Of a DNA stretch of 64,000 nt, positions 48,801 through 55,118 are shown one piece after another. Positions within the stretch are counted from its first letter, which is position 1. Each line of letters begins with the position of its first letter. Under the pieces are notes generated by a model, which had not been told where the DNA came from, searched no databases, and saw nothing but the letters and a program-made list of their open reading frames with translations. The DNA is from Undaria pinnatifida (Eukaryota > Sar > Phaeophyceae > Laminariales > Alariaceae). The position numbers were made by a program, and so were the translations under genes. The stretch lies in the NCBI GenBank assembly GCA_012845835.1, contig JABAKD010000030.1, forward strand, positions 4,452,416 through 4,516,415. Direction: 5' to 3'.

Positions 48801-50035
48801 ATTCCGACGATTTTGGGTTAGTAACGCCTCTACAGCTGGAAACCCTTGTTGGGGACAAATTTACTTGAAGTTAGTATAGGGAGGGGTTTGGGGGCTCTAG
48901 AGGGGTTAAAACGCCTTTACAGCTGGAAACCCTTTTTTTGACAAATTTACTTGAAGTTAGTATAGGGAGGAGTTTGGGGGCTGTAAAGGGGTTAACGCCT
49001 TTTCAACTGGAAACCCTTTTTTTTACAAATTTACTTCAAGTTAGTATAGGGAGGGATTTGGGGGCTCTAAAGAGGTTAACGCCTTCACAACTGGAAACCC
49101 TTTTGGGGGACAAATTTGCGTGAAGTTAGTATAGGGAGGGGATTGGGGGGGGCTCTAAAGGGGTTATAATAAAGGAGCCCCGTTATTCAGAATACAAACA
49201 AAAAAATGCCCCCCCCCCCAAAAAAAGAAAAATGCTACCTCTGTGGTAGCCCACGTTAGCGCAAGATTCTTCAAATGCCTTGCACGCGCACTACGGTGAG
49301 CACTCGTGTGAGCGACCTTGAAAGCACTGGGGGGAAAAACTCAGCCCCCCCGCTACCATAGCCGTGGTCTCTTGCACCTCGGCGGCAGGCATTTCGTCCG
49401 TTATATTTTCCGCGCCGCGCGGTGCCGTGAGTCGTACGGCGCTACGTCGTGCAGCGCATCGTCGCGCATTTCGTGTGGCGCGTTGATATCCGTCTCAAGA
49501 CTTGTGTGAATCGCTTGCCGTACATGCCCTTGTCTGATGTTTTTTTTCGTGTTCGTCGCCAAAGCGCTTCGTGTAGCGCTTTGATGTCCGTCTCAGACTT
49601 GCGTGAATCGCTTTGCCGTGTGCCCAGTCAGATGTTACGCTTTATCAGCGCTTTGTGCAGCGCTTTCGTGTAGCGCTTCGCGTTGCGCTTCGTGCAGCGC
49701 TTCGTGCTGACGTCTCAAAACCCAATCTGAAGGGAAGAGCATGCCTGATATCTTATAAGATATTATGCTTTATTGCAGATTATCGAAGTACATGTGTTGA
49801 AGCTCATTGGCCGAGGTTGCTCCGCGTTGTGACGACATTTCTCGCTTCCACGTTTTTCACCGGCCCACAGGTCGGCGAGCTGTTCCCCGGCCCTTCGAAA
49901 ACCACGCGGGCGTACCTCCACACGGAGGAAGCCGTGAGGAAGGCCTTGGCCAGCGCGGGGTTCACCGTCAAGAGGACAGAGATGACTTCGACCAACTTTT
50001 ACTTCTCCCGCATGCTGGAGGCCGTGCGCGAGTAA
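30812..50035 (+). CDS. chlM: Magnesium-protoporphyrin IX O-methyltransferase, plastid-targeted
   Basis: Seven exons join in phase: 30812-30993, 35062-35209, 40523-40586, 40885-40982, 46681-46800, 47160-47255 and 49871-50035, for 290 residues. The enzyme methylates the C13 propionate of Mg-protoporphyrin IX with SAM, a committed step of chlorophyll synthesis in the plastid. The N-terminus is a signal peptide ending in SGFVVAP, then a transit-like stretch. The mature part begins near KEEVTEYFNNNGFERWNKIY. Motif I CDAGCGVGSLTIPL spans the exon 3/4 junction. Later motifs are KLGATVASSDIS, YDTVLCIDVMIHYPTDK, VILSFAPNTWYYSILKKVGE and FPGPSKTTRAYLH, with FYFSRMLEAVRE at the C-terminus. Intron 5 uses a GC donor (46801). 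The exon 3 acceptor (GGATAAG) is weak. Introns hold copia, SINE, foldback and satellite sequence, inflating 873 nt of coding sequence to 19 kb. Confidence 0.95.
31620..32750. mobile_element. Palindromic repeat element with internal tandem duplication
   Basis: A 157-bp unit is duplicated head to tail (31901-32057 and 32058-32214, nearly identical). The second copy runs into one arm (about 32205-32400) of a large inverted repeat whose other arm is about 32440-32740. Landmarks present in both arms are GGAAAGGGGATCGAA, GAGCTCACAAACGTGGGAGCTC and the TGATGAGGCT block. The upstream part (31680-31860) also recurs in direct order at 33119-33345. It is non-coding and lies in ChlM intron 1. Confidence 0.7.
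33119..33445 (+). repeat. Second copy of the 31.7-kb element flank
   Basis: CCCCGTGGGAACACTGGGGTAGAC, GTAGACGATGTCATACTCT, GGCATCCCCGT, CCCGACAGACTACGCGTACGTGC and CATATCAACTATGATATGG follow in the same order as 31715-31925, with more divergence. It is in ChlM intron 1. Confidence 0.6.
34190..34310 (-). repeat. Exon-like cassette repeat, inverted copy
   Basis: Read on the minus strand, it carries GACAAGCCGTGGTCACAG followed by GTGTCTTCCCCCC, then TTTATCGCGCACAGGGTTCAGCA. This matches the two plus-strand cassettes at 41987 and 43088. Its T-rich 3' splice-site-like part is lost. Confidence 0.65.
35240..35447. mobile_element. Compact TIR element of the CCCGA family
   Basis: Ends are CAGGACTTTTGACG and CCGTGAAAAGCCCTG, a terminal inverted repeat. 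Inside are a few TGACCCGACCCGACC and CGACTCGACCCGACCG blocks but no long array. It begins 31 bp after the ChlM exon 2 donor. It is probably the closest to the unexpanded ancestor of the 6469 element. Confidence 0.65.
35836..35938 (-). mobile_element. tRNA-derived SINE-like unit, copy 1
   Basis: On the minus strand it reads GATTGGCCAGGTGCACGCTT, then CAGTCCGAGGTTTGAATCC (a pol III B box), then a tail GGTCCTTCTTGGCC and TTTTTGAAGGAAAGCACATAC. The head is truncated before the A box. It is directly followed by a second copy at 35946. It is in ChlM intron 2. Confidence 0.6.
35946..36058 (-). mobile_element. tRNA-derived SINE-like unit, copy 2
   Basis: This copy is more complete. The minus strand reads GATAGCTTAGTGATTGG (A box), then GGTTTGAATCCCC (B box) about 30 bp later, then the same tail as copy 1. 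Spacing and box sequences fit a tRNA-related head. A third, diverged tail with a B box (GGGCTTTGAATCC) is at 36836-36905. Confidence 0.65.
36836..37850. mobile_element. Foldback element, first unit
   Basis: The left arm (36905-37110 and 37375-37530) and right arm (37535-37850) are reverse complements. Shared landmarks are CAAGGGAACTGCCAGGCAG, CACGGCGACGAGGAA, GGGCGCGCC and the ATCGACCTGCCACACCTGCG block. The left arm is interrupted by an AT-rich insert (37110-37300) and a leader-motif repeat (37300-37375). A SINE-like tail abuts the left end. The open frames are not conserved between arms. Confidence 0.65.
37298..37375 (+). repeat. Leader-motif repeat, copy 5
   Basis: CGCAGCTTGCAAAGATGATT starts the unit. 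From 37310 the frame reads M I I D P K F V K L T A D V L, then F F I K. It lies inside the left arm of the foldback element in ChlM intron 2. Confidence 0.65.
37851..38480. mobile_element. Foldback element, second unit
   Basis: This is a further copy of the same foldback. The left arm is 37851-38185, the right arm 38195-38480, and the centre is near 38190 (GGGCGTGCCACGCCC and GGCACGCCCTG). Left-arm landmarks CCATGGCCGCTGACATTTCG and CGAAAGAGAATGCAGCTGG correspond to 37037-37080 in the first unit. Its interior is about 80% similar by eye. Confidence 0.65.
39075..39101 (+). repeat. (GCT)n microsatellite
   Basis: Nine GCT triplets in ChlM intron 2, with related CAGCTGCTGCTG sequence on both sides (38935-39050). 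Confidence 0.85.
39664..39820 (+). repeat. 21-bp minisatellite
   Basis: About seven copies of CCTGAACCAAGTGCGGTGSAA occur in ChlM intron 2, in frame as PEPSAV(P/E) repeats. The frame is open only because 21 is divisible by three; no gene context supports coding. Confidence 0.9.
39895..40030 (+). repeat. Leader-motif repeat, copy 6
   Basis: It has the full upstream part (GACCTGTATCCTTAAAGAGGA, then CGCAGCTTGCATGG) followed by TTGATTATCGACCACTGAACTGG-type sequence and GAACTCACAGCTGACG. The ATG region is altered. It is in ChlM intron 2. Confidence 0.55.
40615..40731. mobile_element. Short CCCGA-family element
   Basis: It starts CAGAGTTCTTCACGGG and contains GGGTCGGGCCGACCCGACG and AACCCGACCCGACC, ending near CCAACAGTTCCAGTGAA. 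Ends are degenerate. It begins 28 bp after the ChlM exon 3 donor. Confidence 0.5.
41960..42105 (+). repeat. Exon-like cassette repeat, copy 2
   Basis: A T-rich tract and CCAG precede a 24-nt segment (41987-42010, CTTCTGGACAAGCCGTGGTC then ACAG), followed by GTGTCG. The segment translates as LLDKPWSQ. Similarity to copy 3 continues for about 80 bp downstream (TTTATCGCGCATAGGGTTCA). It lies in ChlM intron 4, in the sense orientation. Confidence 0.7.
43050..43200 (+). repeat. Exon-like cassette repeat, copy 3
   Basis: Same layout as copy 2: T-rich tract, TTTCCAG, the identical 24-nt segment at 43088-43111, then GTGTCATCCC. It is 1.1 kb downstream in the same ChlM intron and the same orientation. 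Confidence 0.7.
43284..43361 (-). mobile_element. tRNA-like sequence (SINE head or tRNA pseudogene)
   Basis: The minus strand reads GTGGCGTATCAGGTTATCC (A-box-like) and, about 30 bp later, GAGTTCGAGCCCCGCC (B-box-like). No convincing full cloverleaf forms and there is no T-run terminator. It is in ChlM intron 4. Confidence 0.35.
45530..46140 (-). pseudogene. Copia-type integrase remnant
   Basis: On the minus strand, ENFAATDAPQQDGMSGRHGR and MVRCILIDTGTPKLLREEIN match the end of a copia integrase core. A frame change follows, then the RNPDLSLRTIGARAFVHKE, KLEQKACEGFMVGYG and SRSYRM region typical just after it. Frame breaks and stops show it is inactive. It lies antisense in ChlM intron 4 (40983-46680). 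No LTR was found. Confidence 0.75.
46189..46570. repeat. Inverted repeat pair in ChlM intron 4
   Basis: 46140-46325 and 46375-46575 are reverse complements. Shared blocks include CGATACACTGAATGCGTTAG, GGGGTGATC..GTAGTATACCCCAC and TTAACTTTGTCG. A spacer of about 50 bp lies between. This palindromic element is about 100 bp upstream of ChlM exon 5. Confidence 0.7.
47290..48440. repeat. Minisatellite with GTTGGGCGTTTTGGGTCATTTTGGC core
   Basis: The core AAAATCCAAGTAAAGTTGGG then CGTTTTGGGTCATTTTGGC recurs about 17 times. It is interleaved with GATTCATTGCTGGGACGCCG and AGTGTGTATTTTTGACAA. Higher-order units of about 75 and 115 bp result. It fills most of ChlM intron 6 (47256-49870), starting 35 bp after the donor. 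Confidence 0.9.
48815..49165 (+). repeat. Tandem array of a TTAA-ended mini-element
   Basis: Four copies of about 83 bp read TTAACGCCTTTACAGCTGGA, AACCCTTTTT, ACAAATTTACTTGAAGTTAG, TATAGGGAGGGGTTTGGGGG and CTCTAAAGGGGTTAA. Single dispersed copies are at 57615 and 63756. It is in ChlM intron 6. Confidence 0.85.
49395..49720 (+). repeat. Degenerate GCGCTTCGTG repeats
   Basis: Repeated CGTGCAGCGC, CGTGTAGCGCTT and GTCTCARACTTGTGTGAATCGC blocks with irregular spacing precede ChlM exon 7. Confidence 0.6.
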
Positions 50036-51860
50036 AGCTTTATAGCGACGCGTGATGTGATTTTAGTGGGTGGGGCAGGGAGAAGGGGGGGGGGGGGTAC
50101 TCTTTATCGTGCTATGGACCCTCGTGTATCTGCCAGTACCGGGGCGAAGCACGTCGGGTCTTCACCGACCTGGCGAATATTGCTTGCACCGAGCACACGG
50201 GGGGGGGTGGGGGGGGGAGGTGACGGGGAAGGGAAAGGCCAGCGCGGGTCGTGTGCGCCGCGCCACAATTTTTTTGTGGTCGGTAAGGCTAACGCTAAAG
50301 GTTATCAATACCGTTGCCCGTCAAGGGTTTGGTGCAACGCTTTGTGACCTATCAAGATTTTGTGCAACACTTTCATGACCCATGAAGATTTTGGTGCAGC
50401 ACCACGATGATCCATCAAGATTTTGGTGAAGAATCGTCGCGTTTTTTTTTTTTTGGAGAAGAGACACGTGGCGGGCGGCTTCGGAACCAAGTCGCGGCCG
50501 TGGTCTGCGAGGGTTGTCTATTTGAGTCACCTCTCCCTCGCTCGCCCTTGTACTGGGTTGAAACTAGACTGCACCGCCGTGAGTTTTCCCATTTCCCCCT
50601 ATTTGTTTGTTATTGTTTTTACCGCGGCGTGGACATATGAACCGGGCCGCGATGTCGCCGAACATCGAATATAGCAGGTTGCCGTGGTTGTAGAGTTGTG
50701 GTGTCAAGCCTTGATTTTGTTCTTTTTATTGGTTCTTCTGCCACTTCGTTATGCATGTGGCAGATTCGCGTCATGGCAGTTTTCGGGGTCGGGCGGTAGA
50801 AAGTGGCCGGGTTGGCCGGGGTTATTGCCTTCTGGCTGTCGTCCATCCGTCCACGAGGGGTAGGCGGGCTGTGGTTTTTTTGTTTGCGGGATGGGAGAAT
50901 TAGTTGCGAGACACCGCACCGCCAATTTTTTTGTTCGTGTCTGAGGTCAATGGACCAATTCCCGTAAGAAAAATTATCTCAAGCAACAGCACGTGGTAAA
51001 TAGAGACGTTCCTAATTCTCCGTAGAGTCGTCCCACCTTATAGAGAGGTGCGCAGCAAAGGTGTCTTGAGCTCTACTAATACGGAGGACCATAGTAAACA
51101 GGACACCCACGATATAGTCTACACAAGAAACTACGTACACATGTACCCTGTTTTCCCTGACCATATTTGGTCCTCTAATTGAAACTATCTTCCCGCGTAA
51201 TAACGTATTAAGGGGCTTAAAATCCCACGCGAAGCATGGCTTGTCGGAGGCGTTTCTTCGCGCAACCCGACGGCCAACATTTATTTCTACCAGTATGTGC
51301 GCTAGTCCTAAACAAATATCAGGAATGCTCGTAAGAATTGTCAAGCTGCTGTAAGCCGATAGTCCCATATTGAAGGATCTCAACCGTGTGGGAGATGAGA
51401 TCTTGTGCTCCAACAAACAAGCAACGTTTTGCGCCCCACTGTTACGTTTGCGGCGAGGCCGTCGCCGCATGCGCGGACACACGTCTATCGTTTTTGTGCG
51501 ATGATTCTGACTCTCCCTCTGCGTGATCGCGTAACCTCGCAAGTGTTGCAACGCAACCCCCAACTCCCTTGTTTTCGCTCGCCCGTTCGAAGTAAGCGTT
51601 GCAGCATCAGCCGGTGGTGCATACACCAGCTCCGGGCGATGATGCCAATGAGGAAACGATGTGGAGCTACTGTTGTAGCTACTCATCGACCTAATTTTTG
51701 ACCGCGTCCAAATACATTGATGCAACGCGCACAGCTGAGGGTGGCGCGGTGCATATCTCAGAAAAAAAACAGCGCGGGGGGGGCAAGCTTAAAAGGCGCG
51801 ATTTACGCCCAACGCGTGAAGTTCTTGGCCGCTCGCGATCCCAGCGGAACATATCGTACC
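50036..51860. other. Region downstream of ChlM
   Basis: No gene is supported. It holds G runs (50086-50097 and 50201-50217), a roughly 33-bp tandem repeat (50320-50436, TTTTGGTGCAACACTTTCATG type, 3-4 copies) and a decayed MITE (51080-51180). A 237-codon minus-strand open frame (51012-51725) overlaps the MITE and shows no recognisable domain, so I do not call it. Confidence 0.5.
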
Positions 51861-51867
51861 GTACAAA

Positions 51868-52045
51868 AGATGAGCATTGACCCGAAATTCGTCGAACTCA
51901 CGGCTGACGTCCTTGATTTTTTTTTTATAAAACAACGCGCGCGACGGGAGAATCACACGAATCTTTCAAAGATGAGTATCGAGAACGTTCAATTGATCGA
52001 GAGGCTGGCGCGTGTTCGAGACCATTTTATAAAACACGCGCAAGA
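51868..52045 (+). repeat. Leader-motif repeat, copies 7 and 8 in tandem
   Basis: The first unit at 51868 reads M S I D P K F V E L T A D V L D then F F I K. The second at 51970 reads M S I E N V Q L I E R L then F I K H after ATTTTATAAAA. Both are preceded by CAAAGATGAG. These are the clearest copies in the window. Confidence 0.6.
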
Positions 52046-52119
52046 CAAGGTTACACACCCCCTCGAACGAACCTTGAAAAAAAAAAGAAAAAAAATCGAG
52101 AGTACGATAGGAGGTATCA

Positions 52120-52405
52120 CTAGTCTAACTGATTCTTACTACGATAGCCCCCCCAAAAAAACAAGCGATTTTCTTTGACGAACGTTTTCATGGCTGCTCG
52201 ATACAAGGAAGGATACTATTGGGAAACAAAAGTATCCACGTATTTTCTTGTGTGCAAAGGCCGGTCCATCGATGACGCCGGGGTGTCGAAGGCACACCGT
52301 ATTTCAGGCGAGATGCGACCGGTATCATAGGAGGAGCTGGTTTTGAAACCGCCGACTTCGTTAAAGCAAAGTTGCGGGGGAGGACTACGGTAGAACGACT
52401 CCACT
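52120..52405 (+). repeat. Dispersed repeat R52, copy 1
   Basis: Landmarks are CTGATTCTTACTACGATAGCC, CGAACGTTTTCATGGCTGCTCG, GAAGTATCCAC(A)CATTTTCTTGTGTGC-like sequence and GCTGGTTTTGAAACC. Another direct copy is at 58560-58812 and an inverted one at 53690-53990. Together with 53690 it forms an inverted pair around the 52.6-53.2 kb duplication. Confidence 0.65.
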
Positions 52406-52640
52406 TTTCGTCTGAAATGGTCGTTGTGGATGACGGGCTGTCCTTAACCCAAAATCGTCGGGAAAACAAAAAATAACAGGACATTTTTTTTTGCCTGATT
52501 CTCGTTGTGCATCTATCTAGGCCACGGGATTTTTTCATCCGGTAAAAAGGAGTTTTATTTTTCCCCAAATCAGTGTTTGGGAGAGGTATGTCTCTTGAGT
52601 AAAGCCCCCAAAATTGAGGAAACCTCGCCGAAAAAAACGT

Positions 52641-53238
52641 GGCGCACCTCTCTATCGTAGCGCGTGTCTCAAGTACCACGGTAGAGGCGCAATATTTGTA
52701 GCTCTTTTTTTTTTGGCAACCTTCCTGAGGGTGATTGCTTGATTGAGGGACCTCTATTCTTAACACCTCACCCCCCGAACAAATATGTAGACTATATATA
52801 TGTATATATATATATTAAACATTGAAAAATTGCACACAACCCGAGAACGAAACCCATGGTGTCTTTAGCTACACAAAACAATCATTTCAGAAAAACAGGA
52901 CGAAGTTCTCGGAAGATTGGCACGTGCTTCGATGATAGAGGTAGCACCTCTCTATCGTAGCGCGCGTGTCTCAAGTACCACGGTAGAGGCGCACAATTTG
53001 TAGCTCTTTTTTTTTTGGCAACCTCCTGAGAGTGATTGCTTGATTGAGGGACCTCTATTCTTAACACCTCACCCCCCCAAAAAATATGTATATAGAGTCT
53101 ATATATTAAACATTGAAAAATTGCACACAACCCGAGAACGAAACCCATGATGTCTTTGTAGCTACACAAAACGATCATGTCCAAAAAAACAGGACGAAGT
53201 TCTCGGAAGATTGGCACGTGCTACGATGATATAGAGGT
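52641..53238 (+). repeat. 300-bp tandem duplication
   Basis: Two nearly identical copies run from CACCTCTCTATCGTAGCGCG through TTGGCAACC, CTGAGRGTGATTGCTTGATTG, the ATATATAT tract and CGAGAACGAAACCCATG to GATTGGCACGTGCT. The first is 52641-52942, the second 52943-53238. They differ by small indels. Confidence 0.8.
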
Positions 53239-53570
53239 ATACCTTTTTTTAGTCTGAAATGATTTAATGACGGGGCTCCTTCACCCAAAATCGTTGGAAA
53301 TATACGACGTTTTTTGGTTTTGCAAGATGCTTCTCCCCGGCTGCACCTAGCTCGAGGCCATGGGATTTTTCATCCGGGCCCGCCGGGGTGGGGCCCGTTT
53401 TATTTTTCTCCTAATTAGTTTTTGGCAGAGGTCTTAAGCTCACTACAGTAAAGGAACTCTTCAGAAAAAAAAAAAAAAAGCGTGTCGATATTGGGGTTAA
53501 GGAGTGTTAACACGAGTTCGAAAAAATATATATTTTGAGCAAAGAATGCTACCTCGCTATCATCGTAGCA

Positions 53571-53650
53571 TGACTACCAACATTGGACGCATGCCTCCAA
53601 TGTTAGTAGCATGCGTCCAATGTTGGTAGCATGCGTCCAATGTTCTAGAA
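53571..53650. repeat. 20-bp repeat GTAGCATGCGTCCAATGTTG
   Basis: Three direct copies and one inverted copy (ACCAACATTGGACGCATGC) abut, so the block can form a hairpin. Confidence 0.85.
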
Positions 53651-53689
53651 GTATTTTTTGGGGGTACGCCTGGGTACCGCGATATAGAA

Positions 53690-53990
53690 ACGATGGAGGT
53701 GAGTGTCGTTCTACGGTAGCCCCGCTCCAACTTTTCTTTTTAGCGAAATCGCTGGTTTTGAAACCAGCTTGCTCCCGGCCGTATCTCCTGAAATTCGGTG
53801 CCCCTCGCCACCGCGACGGCATCTCGTTCGATACTCCTTTGTGTTGCAAACAATAAAATACGTGAAAGTATAGTACGTTTTTTCTTCGTGGCATCCTTCC
53901 TCATGTCGAGCAGCCATGAAACGTTTTCGTTAAAGAAAAGCGCTGGTTTTGGGGGGGGGGTTATCGTAGAATCAGTCAGGTGCACCATTT
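53690..53990 (-). repeat. Dispersed repeat R52, inverted copy
   Basis: This is the reverse complement of the 52120-52405 repeat: GTAGCCCCGCTCCAACTTTTC, GGTTTTGAAACCAGC, then GAGCAGCCATGAAACGTTTTC. Confidence 0.65.
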
Positions 53991-54145
53991 TTTTCTTCTG
54001 AGGTTGATCAAGCTGGGAGCTTAGCTTAAAGAAACATCTCCCGAACACCGATTTTGGAGAGAAAAAAAACTGCTACGAGTATACGGATGAAAAATCCCAT
54101 GGCCTATAGGTATAAAACGAGAATCTTGCGAAAAAAAAATGTCGT

Positions 54146-54390
54146 ATTTACGACGATTCTGGGTTAAGGAGCCCCGTCATTCAGAAAACGTTATCGCCAG
54201 AAAGAGATATACCTTAATATGGCGTATTTACGACGATTTTGGGTCCAGGAGCCCCGTCATTCAGAAACCGTTATCGCCAGAAAGAGGTATACCTTAATAT
54301 GGCGCATTTACGACGGTTTTGGGTTAAGGAGCCCCGTCATTCAGAAACCGTTATCGCCAGAAAAAGGTATACCTCTATCGTAGGACGCTT
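54146..54390 (+). repeat. 80-bp tandem repeat, three copies
   Basis: ATTTACGACGATTTTGGGTTA, AGGAGCCCCGTCATTCAGAAA, CGTTATCGCCAGAAAGAGG and TATACCTTAATATGGC repeat at 54146, 54225 and 54305. The unit is the terminal part of the dispersed GTCATTCAG element. Confidence 0.85.
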
Positions 54391-54794
54391 CTTGGCAAAA
54401 ATATTTTTTCTGGGTGACTACCGACGGGGTGGGTCTCTTCGAAGTACTCGTATGGTGTGTTAAGCGTTCCTAGGGGAGGGCTTCGCCACACAAAGACGGC
54501 GTGTATATACGTACCGCGAGCACCACGGCCCACCTTGTGTCCTTCAGCAAAACATTGCGCTCGGTACGAACCGCCGAAGAAACTTCTTCGAGGTCCTCTC
54601 ATCCGTTGGGGGCGGGGGCGGGAGGGGCACCTCTTCTAATCGATTGCGCCTTGAACAAAAGGCAAGCGCCATAAAAATTAAAAACGTGTACGAATCGTAT
54701 GTTAGCGTTATGTTTCTACCGCATGCCCAGCTTCGTCCGATCCCGCTCTGGTTCCAATCGTCCTGCTAACCCTGGTACCACTACATAGTTGGAC

Positions 54795-54875
54795 TCAGGG
54801 GAGTCAACGGCCTACATCCGCAGCTTGGAAATATCGACGAAATATTCGATCTCATCAGCTGGGGTATCCTACAGT
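54795..54875 (+). repeat. Leader-motif repeat, copy 9
   Basis: CCGCAGCTTGGAAATATCGACGAAATATTCGATCTCATCAGC-type sequence is preceded by GGGAGTCAACGGCCTACATCC. The ATG is lost. It lies about 250 bp downstream of the MsrA stop codon. Confidence 0.5.
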
Positions 54876-55118
54876 CAGTAATTTTTGTCAAGCTGCCAAC
54901 GGCGGGACGCGGCGCAATAGACACGATAGTCGTGCGCCCCACGCAGGGGTTGATGGTTATGCAGTACGGCTTCGCGCAGGGTTGCAATTTTGTCGCCGTC
55001 GCAAGAAAACCGTCAAACTATTAATAGACACCTCAAGCACATAGAGGCGTTACATCCAAACGACAAAGCGTTGGATTCAAACGGCAAAGGAAAGGAATGA
55101 ACTACCCCGTCCTGCGCG

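Noticed and set aside
47290-49165. CRISPR-like repeat array
   Set aside because: The repeats lack unique spacers of constant length, and this is a eukaryotic intron; they are minisatellites.
51012-51725. 237-codon minus-strand frame
   Set aside because: It overlaps a decayed MITE, has no recognisable domain and no matching exons.
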